Part shown: positions 1 through 9,687 of the stretch, in pieces
How positions within the stretch are numbered: position 1 is the first letter of the stretch
How the letters are laid out: each line of letters begins with the position of its first letter
Assembly (NCBI GenBank): GCA_028023455.1
Contig: JAQFVV010006703.1
Coordinates: forward strand, 204,501-268,500
DNA length: 64,000 nt
Direction: 5' to 3'
Origin: Epiperipatus broadwayi
Taxonomy: Eukaryota; Onychophora; Udeonychophora; Euonychophora; Peripatidae
Notes under the pieces: model-generated
The model's database searches: none
Seen by the model: only the letters and a program-made list of their open reading frames with translations
Told to the model about the DNA's origin: nothing
Program-made: the position numbers and the translations under genes

Positions 1-491
1 TGAACAGTTAATAAATAAATTGAATATTTTAATAAATAGAATTAAAGATCTAAAAAGTCAACATATACACCCATACATGCACACACATCTAAGAGTGTAA
101 AACTGATCTTATTTAAGGCAAGCTTCTTTTAATAATCCGCTTCAACTTTAAATAACCCAACAAATTTTCAACACTAAAAATGAAAATATTCATTCAGCTA
201 GCTTTCTTTCTGTCTTTCTTTTAACTTTTGATAAAAATTATACATTATAAATGTGCACTTTATTAATTAAATATCAATAGCAGTTATATACCTTTTAAAT
301 ATTTTTTATTAGATAACTATTTAACTATAAATATATGAGATATTGCTTATTAAGTGAGACCATTTATCTACATATTAAATGATATAGTTTTATGTCTAGT
401 TATTAATTTTATTTTATATTTTATTTTCTTTTTATGGCTAAATATTATATACTGCACTGATAAAAATGACTTGGCATATCACATGGTTACA
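1..491 (-). repeat. 3' LTR (U3 portion) of giant-LTR retroelement, cut by window edge
   Basis: This stretch is repeated in the same orientation at 7558-9664, where an unrelated insertion interrupts it. Read on the minus strand it begins TGTAACC at position 491, next to a polypurine tract, as the U3 end of a 3' LTR should. By eye the two copies differ at about 4% of sites plus small indels. The rest of this LTR lies outside the window. It keeps an uninterrupted TTTATTA site near 263-269, where the other copy carries the ribozyme-array insertion, so it serves as an empty-site control. Confidence 0.7.
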
Positions 492-503
492 ATCCCTCTC
501 ACT
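492..503 (-). other. Polypurine tract before 3' LTR
   Basis: The minus strand reads AGTGAGAGGGAT directly before TGTAACC, the start of the LTR. An almost pure purine run in this place is the usual primer for plus-strand synthesis in LTR retroelements. It is short, but its position is exact. Confidence 0.55.
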
Positions 504-759
504 TACGGAAAAATAAAAGTAAAATAAACCACTAAATTTTACTACTTTTAAAGTAACAAGTGAAATGTAAACATACTAAGAAAAACATATACCTAAATTT
601 TTTTTTAAAAAAAAACTCAGCTTAACTCTAGCTTTCCAATTTTTTCATTAATTATATGTTTAAACCCCTTTACATTATCTAGTTTTATATTGACTCCTTC
701 GAGTTTAACTTTGGCTTTACCTAAATTTATCATTTGAGCAAAACTATTCATAATAAAGT

Positions 760-2852
760 TTATCTGGTTTTTTTTTCATTCATTATTTTAAGTTTTACTT
801 TTCTATCACTTCCATTTAGATTAGTTTCTCCTTTGATGAGTCTTAGATTAGAGACTTCCTGATAACTATCTTTAAATAGTAGCTCTTGGTGAAAATTAAT
901 TTTTGGAGTCTTATCTAAATATTGAAGAGTACATCCTAAACCTATATTTCTTAATTTGTTTTTAAATTTGTTACTTGTAATATCTGTAACTTTTAATAGT
1001 TCATTTTCTAAAATTTCTGGATATTTTACATCTACAGAAATCAAATTTGCCTTAAGATATTTCTTACTTTCTACATCTTCATTAAAGCCTTTCTCAATAT
1101 TTGTTACTTTTTCTACATTTATATCTTCCTCTCTTAATTTCAGGATACTATCCTTTAATTTTTTAGAATCTAATTTCATCTGAACACAATTATGATCTTT
1201 CTTCTTCATCTCATTTAATTCTATTTTTTTGACAAAGTCTTGAGTATTTGAACTCATGTCTAACTGTTTTTGTGATCCCTCTTGGGATTCCCAAATTTTT
1301 TCTGCTATTTCTAACTGATGTAACTTTAATTCTTGGTTATATCTTCGTATCTCTACTATAGTATCTTTCATTTCTTTTATATGTTCTTGAGACTCTGCTT
1401 TCATTGCTCTTATTTTTTTCAACGTAATTTGAAAATCTACTTTCATTTTTACACAAGTCTGATCGTTATTTTGTACTTTTTCATTATTTGTTTTTTGAAT
1501 TAATTTTTCTAAATTCAATTTATAATTTTGCCACTCACAATCTATCTTGGCTATAACTTTCTCATTAACATTATTTGCTGCTGTTGGCTTTCTGATAACA
1601 TCTTTTATTTCTTCCACTTACTTATTTAATTTTTGATATTGGTCATTCATTTCTATTAAATTCGACTGCATCTCCCCTTTCCAGTAACTCATAACCATGC
1701 TGGGTTGAGTTTTTATGCCCTGGACTTCCAAGCCAACCTGCCAAATCTGGTTTTCCAAATGGCTATTAACTTCGTTTAATCTAAGTTCTATTTTCTGAAC
1801 GCTATCTTCTGGAGCTGAACTTAAATATTTAATATGTTGTTCAAAGTTCTGCACTATTTTATTTCCTTCCTGTTCTAGTTTCTCTTCCAATTTTTGATGG
1901 ATAATAGTATTAGATTGACTCTTAAATTCTGCAATCTCATCATCTACTTTATATAACATGGTTTAGACTAGGAACCTCTAGTCTCTCCTTTAAACTCTTT
2001 ATTCCTTCAGCTAGTTGTACAAATTTATCATTAACACTTTGATTAATTTCAGTTTGATTTAACTATTGAGTTTCAAATCTGATACTTAGTCCTCTCATTT
2101 GTCTCTGAAATTCTTCAACTTTGTCATCAGATCCAAAAGTATTATCATCAAATTTCCTTTTATAATCACTTAAGTCACCTTGAACAAAATCAAATTTCCC
2201 TTCAACAATCTTAAATTGATTCTGAATTCCTTTCAAAATTCATTGATAACTTCATTATGCTGAATTTGACATTTTTGTCTAACAGCTTCTACCATTTCCT
2301 CTAATTTTTTACACTTGCTCTCATATCTTCATTTAATTTATTTTCTAATCTCTCAAAATTTCTCTTTATTTCCTCTACTTGATTCCTCAAATTGATTTCC
2401 AAATCCTCCAATTTTTGCATCTGACCTACTGAGTTTTCTTTAATCTCTTTGCTAAGTTCATGCATTTGCCTTATTGAATTTTTATTCATTTCATTCATCT
2501 TTTGCATTTGAATTACTGAATTCTCCCTCATCTCTTTCATCTCTTGCATTTGCCTTACTGAATTTTCATTCATTTCATTCATCTTTTGCATTTGACTTGC
2601 TGAATTCTCCCTCATCTCTTTCATCTCTTGCATTTGCCTTTCATTCATTTCATCCGTCTTTTTGAATATTTGTTGTAATAAGTCTTCCTCAGGTATATTT
2701 CTTTTTGCTTTAAGCTTCTTTACACTATCTGTACCCAAAATTACATTTTCTACTCTCGAGTCAACATCGAGATATGGAGTTAGAGTATCGGGTGACTTCA
2801 TTTCTTGGGACCTATCCAATTTCTTACATCTATTTAATTCTTCCCTTCTCAT
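760..2852 (-). pseudogene. Coiled-coil Gag-like ORF of the giant-LTR element, broken
   Basis: Three open stretches (2852-2301, 1959-1618 and 1617-760) follow one another with only frameshifts and stops between them. An in-frame TAA separates the last two, and the DNA between 2300 and 1960 continues the same style of protein across frameshifts. Together they describe one chain of about 690 residues, nearly all Glu/Lys/Gln/Asn-rich heptads. It starts with a charged N-terminus containing PEEDLLQQIFKK at residues 54-65. I see no zinc knuckle, protease, reverse transcriptase or integrase motif. Its place, downstream of a primer-binding-like site and upstream of a polypurine tract, is that of gag in an LTR element. 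The family is not recognised with certainty; a host coiled-coil gene is less likely given the flanking LTRs. Broken and probably not translated at full length. Confidence 0.55.
2385..2636 (-). repeat. 84-bp tandem coding repeat inside the coiled-coil ORF
   Basis: Residues 73-156 of the first ORF segment consist of three 28-residue units built on QMQEMKEMRENS followed by QMQKMNEMNENS. The first two are nearly identical and the third (from QMHELSKE) is more diverged. 28 residues is exactly four heptads, so repeat expansion keeps the coiled-coil register. Confidence 0.7.
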
Positions 2853-3443
2853 ACATAATATAAATAATTTCTTAAATTTTATTTATTTTTTTAAATATCA
2901 AAACACTATTAAGGTATTTTATTGGTTCTTTAACTATCAAAACAGTATTAAGGTATCTCAGCTTCATGCCCCCCCACCCCCAACCAAACAATCCAAATCA
3001 CAATACTCCTGCCTAATACTATAGACAGAAATCTACAACAACACCTATAATATATGATTTTGCTGTATGACTTTTGGTCCACAACATTTTCTTTAAAACA
3101 AATTTATGTAATTTAAATATAAATTAAGTAATCAGATAACATAGATCCAACCAAATAAGTAATAGTAATAAAAATAATTATTTGGAAAAAAATGTTCACA
3201 GACTGCAACATTATAAAAGAAATCAATTAACATCTTTTATTTATTTAGTTATTTTATCAGAAATCAGATCACACAAGAAAATATTTAAAATTGGTTCTTA
3301 GCTAATAATATAATTCACTATTATCAAATATACTTGGATTTGATATAGGGTTTTTTTTTTTAACAAAGTGCAAATACTAATGAAATTTGACTACAAATGA
3401 CATCTAATAAACTTCATTGTGGCTGGACACAGCCATCAGGCCC
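2853..3443 (-). other. Untranslated leader between primer site and Gag-like ORF
   Basis: There is no coding sequence longer than a few dozen codons here. It contains a cytosine-rich run near 2969-2981. On the minus strand it is the leader from the primer-binding-like site to the first ATG at 2852. Confidence 0.4.
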
Positions 3444-3465
3444 CTATAGTTGGGCATCCAATTTG
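3444..3465 (-). promoter_or_regulatory. Primer-binding-site-like motif after 5' LTR
   Basis: Directly after the LTR end at 3466 the minus strand reads ATTGGATGCCCAAC and then ATAGGGGCC. The TGG start would pair with the CCA end of a tRNA. The motif resembles TTGGTGCCCAACATGGGC, which follows another LTR at 11764. I cannot name the tRNA. Confidence 0.5.
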
Positions 3466-4552
3466 TAACCTAATAAAAAAATGACTCGAATAATTTTTCA
3501 AATAATAATCATCACTCTCTGATTCTCCCTAATTTATAGACCTTCTCTCTAACTTATAGAAATATTTCAAACAAAACTCTAACAAGTTCTGATTGTTGGA
3601 CATATATCTTTTACACAATATCTTGGGTTGGGTGAGACTCTTACAGATAACAATAAGGACCATAAGTAGACTAAACTCAGTGGTTGGTTACATTTAAAGA
3701 ATTAGCTACAGAGATATACAATTAAGACAAAGGAAGAAGTTAACTCCGATAGAATAAATTATTCCAAATAAAACACATAATTTTGGGAAGAGATAAAAAC
3801 TCAATCATTCCCTCATAAATAATTTAGAATATGGTAAATTTCCACCTTCATCTCAATCAAATTCTCTGAGCTATGAATATTTGCACTTTCAAAAGTATTA
3901 TTCAATAGACTTTTGTAATTAACAAACAAGTGTATGGTTTAATATCATCCACTGATACGATTTGACTTCCTTTACATCTTGTAGAATAAAAAAAAATCCT
4001 TTCTTATAAGGCCAAATAAAGATCTCAAGGTTTTTTTGTGGTATTTTATCAAATATTTTAATGGTATAGTGTTGCAAGGCAAATGACTGACATTCTAGCA
4101 GGTTTTAAGAACATACACTTCCTAACAAGCTAATGCATCTGATTAATATCATAATAATAATCACATAGATTACCAAAGAAAATGCTTACTTTATTCAACA
4201 AATATTTAATAAAAAAAAATAATGTAAATAAATTTATAATATTTATTTAGAGCCCTTTACCTAGACTGGCATTCAAATAATAGAAGGTAAAGGGTACATT
4301 TCATTTCCCCCTATTATCCTAAACAACACAGATAAAATACTTCATTTTCAATATTTAAATTCTGACAATAGATTAATAATGTGCAGTCTGAATTATGAAT
4401 GGATATATCCATTGCAATACTTAAATGAACAGTTGTCAATTTAAAATTTTAATTAAAACAAATTGATATCATTTTTTTTATTAATTATTAGTAAATTTTG
4501 GATTATGAGAATTATAATTATTCGATTTGAAAATATACATTTTATTTCATTT

Positions 4553-4650
4553 TGTGGGTTTGTGGAACCAAAGAGAAGAGTTTCACACAGAAAAATACTC
4601 AGAACTACATTTTAATAAATTTTAAAAATACATTTATTACATTAGACATA
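4553..4650 (-). promoter_or_regulatory. Conserved poly(A)-signal block in the LTR
   Basis: The minus strand carries AATAAA (4638-4633), then TTATTAAAAT, and a TG-rich stretch ending in a CCACA-rich segment. The same arrangement (AATAAA, about 20-40 bases, TGTGTC, a GAGTT-like stretch) recurs near 16476-16585, 22505-22585 and 27760-27850. Such a layout fits an LTR poly(A) site with a GT-rich downstream element. In such AT-rich DNA the AATAAA alone means little; the shared block is the support. Confidence 0.35.
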
Positions 4651-7600
4651 AAAAAATTATTTACAGCACACTAATTTAATCACAGCTTACACATCACAGC
4701 TACTAGATCTTTTCCATTTTAACTCTGAGGAGTTAATAATTTAAGTTCATTTTATTTCAAAACTATTGCTTGTTGGTTTTCAAAATTGCACACTAAACTT
4801 ATGATCATAAATGATTAATATTCATGGCTAAATATTTATTTGAAATCACGATTCATTCTACTTCAACTAAGGCATTAAACAAACATTAATGAACTTGAAA
4901 ATAATAATTATATTAGTTGGCTAGCTTGCATCATAAGCTAATTAACATTTTTATATAGTTTACATCGTAGCGCTTTTATGATATCTCACTCTTAAACTCA
5001 TATAATAAAATTATGAAGATTAACTTCAAGATAATTTATTGCTACTTCTAATTTAGCCGGCTAATATGATGATGGTGACTGTCATCATTACATTACAACT
5101 ATATCATTCTATATTAATTTCAAAACTAAGGATAATTAAAAACATTCATCAGAAGTCGCACACACGTTGCTAGTTAACTTATTTAAAGTCCACATATTAA
5201 TATTAAATTTAAAATTTATGGAACTTACAAACCCTCGCGATTTTCTACATATGACGTCTATAAATAGCATTGTGTCTGTGTATTACCATCATGCTATGCT
5301 TTAAATTAAGGAATTAAGTTATTAAATATTGCGGATTTCATTGTATACTACTGGCAAAGCACAGTTGCACAATACGGATATTATTATGACCAACCAAAGC
5401 ACTGAAAATTATTACCTCCATAACTAACTATCATTGCCATAACATTTATAAATACAATAGTCTACACCCTCTGTGGTGGACAATCTAGTCTTTTAAATAC
5501 CACATGAGGGACAACATCACTAAATAAGCAATGGTGGCTTCCATACTTATCTATCAAGCATAAGTGAAGGCAAAGACGCAGTCTTACAACCTAAGAAAAG
5601 AGAAAACACACCAAAGACCAATGATTCTCTCCATGGAATCTAACTAAATAAGCTATATAAAATATTTTGGAACACTGTCATCTCATGGCAAATACATATA
5701 ATATTGGGAGATCATTTCCATCCCATAAACATCATAAATAGTATACTATTTGATAAATCTAGAGCTATAAAGCATATCTATTTCTCACACTGGCAAGATA
5801 CAAATTTATCGCTAATGATAAAGATTAATAGCTTGCACGATCATTAAAATCTACACATTAAATAATATCCGAAACCCACAGGAAAGGAATAGTCAAAACG
5901 ACTATAAACACATAAAATAGCATGGTAAATATTTGCATAACATCAGGAATATGCACACGAACAATGAGCATAATAAATATTTATGAAATCAAGTGGACAG
6001 AATGATGCAATAGCTTTTATTAATTAAATGGTTAATAAAATAAATTTGTTCTCAGACAAATTCAAAATCTAATTTTTGCTACGAATGATATTAAGAAAAT
6101 TATTAAAACTTCTGATACCACACCTGTAATGATTATTTGTCCCAAGTTATAACGAATAGGAAATTTTAAATTCAAACTCTTTGCCAATATATTTGCAATT
6201 ACGGATGTGTAATAAAATTTTTTACACACTTTATTGTAAACTCCTTGAGACAATTTCAGATGGTAAAGTAAGATACATTGACATGTAAAATAAAGCATAA
6301 AATATATAACTAGTATATTACCTTTTTTTTAAAAAAAATACAAATTACAATAATAATGATGATGATGATAAATTCAGTTCATTAGTAAAGTTTCCTCAAC
6401 AGTATGCAGATAATTTATGGCGCGAGGTCCCAGGTCGTTAGCTATGGGAATAATATCGAGACATTAGTATTTTTAAACCAATATGTTTACTTATTTATTT
6501 ATTCTGTATAAAAAAAAACAACAATCTATGACTTCACTATGATAGTAGACAAGCACACAAATACAATATACTACTTTAAACACGAACAGGTATGGATCCA
6601 TTATGTGACACAATTTAATATTAACTAGCTAGTTTGAATATGACAATTTTGTACAATTATTATTAAATTCTAGTAGTTATCCATGGTTTTCTTGGAAAAA
6701 TATTTTATTAACAGTTTTTCCACTCTCTCCAAAGAAGCAGACGACAAAGCAACATCCCCACCATAAATGAAAAGATATACCAGTTTTTATTAACAAATTT
6801 TTATTTTTATTCTCAGAAAGCAGTATTCAATTTATTTAGGTTTTTTTTTTAATCATTTAGACATTTGTTGGTTGTTTTTTTTTGTTATAATTAAGATCGA
6901 ACATTTACTTACATTATTTTAGTCTTGAACAGTCTTAATATTTTTATTATTATTATTTTTAACTTGGTCTTAAATTTACTGCCATTAAAAATATGATTTA
7001 TTAGCATAAAATGACTGTTTATCATTTTCCATATGATCTCGGTTATTATTATGATTTTCATTTGTTGAAAATTTTCAAAGTTATAGGTTAAGTTAAAAGT
7101 ATTATCTTGACACATTATTATAAAATTTAGATTCATTTAGTTTAAGAAAGCATAAAACTTCATACCTTAATTTCGCCTTCATCAATGCGTTGATGTGACG
7201 ACTTTAAAGAACAAATATAATTTTTACTTGTTTTAAAAAACAAAAGGCAAAAAAATAAGAATTACAATGTTTTTTTTTTTTTTTTGTTAGGACAATCTCC
7301 GTGATGAAACTCTCACAATTTCCTCCAGTTTCGCGCTCTTTTCTCCAATATAAAAAAAACCCAACATATCACATGGCTACGTTTTGTGTTCCAATTTCAA
7401 GTTTAATAATACTTAACATGAATAAAGTTTTTTTTTTTTAAATAATAAACATAAAATACGTATAATAATTTTCTAATTCTTATATTTTGATTGTTGTTTT
7501 TATCAGAAGTTAAGAATAAATATTTTATTTGCCAAGTTTTATTATCTATTTTATTTTGAACAGTTAATAAATAAATTGAATATTTTAATAAATAAAATTA

Positions 7601-7960
7601 AAGATCTAAAGAGTCAACATATACTCATGCATGCACACACATCTAAGAGTGTAAAACTGATCTTATTTAAGGCAAGCTTCTTTTAATGATCCACTTCAAC
7701 TTTAAATAATCCAACAAATTTTCAACACTAAAAATTAAAATATTCATTCAGCTAGCTTTTTTTTTTTCTTTTAACTTTTGATAAAAATTTTACATTATAA
7801 ACATGCACTTTATTACTTATCACATGATCATCTTTCCTATACTACCACATTAATTGTTGATAAACAGAGCAAAACTCTCCGTACAGTATTGCCACCTGTG
7901 CTAAACAGAGTAATCAATGGATGCCAGAAGGCTTGTGCATAAAATTCCTATCTAATGCCT

Positions 7961-8031
7961 ACTCATCCAATATCCCCAGACTAGTTTCTGGCTTGTAGCC
8001 TTCGTCAGTGAGGAGCTTTGGATATGAGAGC
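7961..8031 (-). ncRNA. Type I hammerhead ribozyme, array copy 1
   Basis: The minus strand has, in order: stem I 5' strand ending CTCCTCA, core CTGACGA, hairpin AGGCTACAAGCCA (GGCT pairs AGCC), core GAAAC, a 2-bp stem III within ACTAGT, cleavage triplet GTC, and stem I 3' strand TGGGGA. Stem I pairs right up to the core for six positions, then an internal loop, then a further GGAT/ATCC-type helix. Cleavage would fall between 7979 and 7978. The C at core position 7, against T in other copies, is neutral in the hammerhead consensus. One blemish is an A opposite A at the base of stem II. Confidence 0.65.
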
Positions 8032-8416
8032 ACTGCATCTAGATCTTAGGATCTAATGCAACCCTCTAGCAGCCACCTTTTATCTCTACTTAACTACAAA
8101 ACTATGAGAATGAAATTGAAAACACAAAAAATATTTTCAATCTAAGCTCAATAGCTTATATAGTCATATGGGTCTGAACTCAGTTCAGCACCCATACATT
8201 TTGGTGTCTTTGGCTCTTTTACAACCATAGCCACCACTATCCTATTAGGCAGGATTGGTGTTAAACCATTAAGCATCACATGATGACATTTCCTATACTA
8301 GCACATTAATTGTTGATAAACAGAGCAAAACTTTCCATACAGTATTGCCACCTGTGCTAAACAGAGTAATCAATGGATGCCAGAAGGCTTGTGCATAAAA
8401 TCCCTATCTAATGCCT

Positions 8417-8487
8417 ACTCATCCAATATCTCCAGACTAGTTTCTGGCTTGTGGCCTTCATCAGTGAGGAGCTTTGGATATGAGAGC
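8417..8487 (-). ncRNA. Type I hammerhead ribozyme, array copy 2
   Basis: It lies exactly 456 bp from copy 1, with core CTGATGA, stem II GGC/GCC and core GAAAC, and ACTAGTC at the cleavage site. One stem I position (TGGAGA instead of TGGGGA) loses a pair, so this copy is probably weaker. Confidence 0.6.
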
Positions 8488-8872
8488 ACTGCATCTAGAT
8501 CTTAGGATCTAATGCAACCTTCTAGCAACCACCTTTTATCTCTACTTAACTACAAAACTATGAGAATGAAATTGAAAACACAAAAAATATTTTCAATCTA
8601 AGCTCAATAGCTTATATAGTCATGTCGGTCTGAACTCAGTTCAGCACCCATACATTTTGGTGTCTTTGGCTCTTTTACAACCATAGCCACCACTATCCTC
8701 TTAGGCAGGATTGGTGTTAAACCATTAAGCATCACATGATCACATTTCCTATACTAGCACATTAATTGTTGATAAACAGAGCAAAACTCTCCATACAGTA
8801 TTGCCACCTGTGCTAAACAGAGTAATCAATGGATGCCAGAAGGCTTGTTCATAAAATCCCTATATAATGCCA

Positions 8873-8926
8873 ACTCATCCAATATTCCCAGACTAGTTTC
8901 TGGCTTGTGACCTTCATCAGTGAGGT
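8873..8926 (-). ncRNA. Hammerhead ribozyme, array copy 3, truncated in stem I
   Basis: It has core CTGATGA, a GAAAC core and ACTAGTC as in copy 2. Only the five stem I bases CCTCA precede the core before the array switches to inverted orientation. The inversion breakpoint therefore lies inside the ribozyme's stem I. Confidence 0.5.
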
Positions 8927-9244
8927 GGCAATACTGTATGGAGAGTTTTGCTCTGTTTATCAACAATTAATGAGCTAGTATAGGAAATGTGATCATGTGA
9001 TGCTTAATGGTTTAACACCAATCCTGGCTAATAGGATAGTGGTGGCTATGGTTCTAAAAGAGCCAAAGACACCAAAATGTATGGGTGCTGAACTGAGTTC
9101 AGACCCATATGACTATATAAGCTATTGAGCTTAGATTGAAAATATTTTTTGTGTTTTCAATTTCATTCTCATAGTTTTGTAGTTAAGTAGAGATAAAAGG
9201 TGGTTGCTAGAGGGTTGCATTAGATCCTAAGATCTAGATGCAGG

Positions 9245-9315
9245 GCTCTCATATCCAAAGCTTTTCACTGATGAAGGCCACAAGCCAGAAACTAATCTGG
9301 GGATATTGGATGAGT
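9245..9315 (+). ncRNA. Type I hammerhead ribozyme in the inverted unit
   Basis: This is the same fold on the opposite strand: CTGATGA at 9268-9274, stem II hairpin 9275-9287, GAAA at 9288-9291 and the predicted cut after 9297. Stem I 5' strand is changed to CTTTTCA, yet every inner pair survives as a G-U wobble. Stem III has an A where the other copies have G (ACTAAT), which should weaken it. Confidence 0.55.
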
Positions 9316-9665
9316 AAGCATTAGATAGGGATTTTATGCACAAGCCTTCTGGCATCTATTGATTACTCTGTTTAGCACAGGTGGCAATACTGTATGGAGA
9401 GTTTTGCTCTGTTTATCAGTTTATTAATTAAATATGAATCGCAGTTATATACTTTTAAATATTTTTTATTAGATAACTATTTAACTATAGATATATGAGA
9501 TATTGCTTATTAAGTGAGACCATTTATCTACATATTAAATGATATAGTTTTATGTCTAGTTATTAGTTTTATTTTATCTTTTATTTTCTTTTTATGGCTA
9601 AGTATTATATACTGCACTGATAAAAATGTCTTAATAAAAACAGGTGGCATATCACATGGTTACAA

Positions 9666-9687
9666 TATATATATATATATATATATA
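9666..9687. repeat. (TA)n microsatellite
   Basis: About 11 TA units lie between the end of the 5' LTR and the start of the next LTR. Both elements seem to have landed in or beside the TA tract. Confidence 0.9.

Larger units (their letters stand above)
7816..9419. mobile_element. Retrozyme-like array: 456-bp hammerhead units, partly inverted
   Basis: A 1604-bp insertion inside the 5' LTR is flanked by TTTATTA at 7809-7815 and 9420-9426. The 3' LTR carries this sequence once, in unbroken context. The insert holds about 2.4 head-to-tail units with an exact 456-bp period (the GATAAACAGAGC landmark at 7859, 8315 and 8771). After a sharp switch near 8925 follow about 493 bp that are the reverse complement of the preceding unit. 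Each full unit carries a hammerhead-ribozyme-like fold and no ORF. Small tandem units with type I hammerheads and short stem III are the hallmark of animal retrozymes, non-autonomous elements thought to spread through circular RNA. Their identity is inferred from structure, not from a database match. Confidence 0.65.
3466..9664 (-). repeat. 5' LTR, about 4.6 kb without its 1.6-kb insertion
   Basis: On the plus strand the block begins TGTAACC (3466-3472) and ends GGTTACA (9658-9664), a perfect 7-bp terminal inverted repeat with the TG...CA ends of LTRs. The 7558-9664 end matches the 3' LTR at 1-491. A primer-binding-like site follows on the inner side and a (TA)n tract lies outside. Removing the 7816-9419 insertion and one target duplication leaves about 4588 bp, very long for an LTR. 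No long ORF is present. Its interior, 3.5-7.5 kb, is AT-rich and shares the poly(A)-like block near 4553-4650 with the other LTR-like blocks of this window. Confidence 0.65.
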
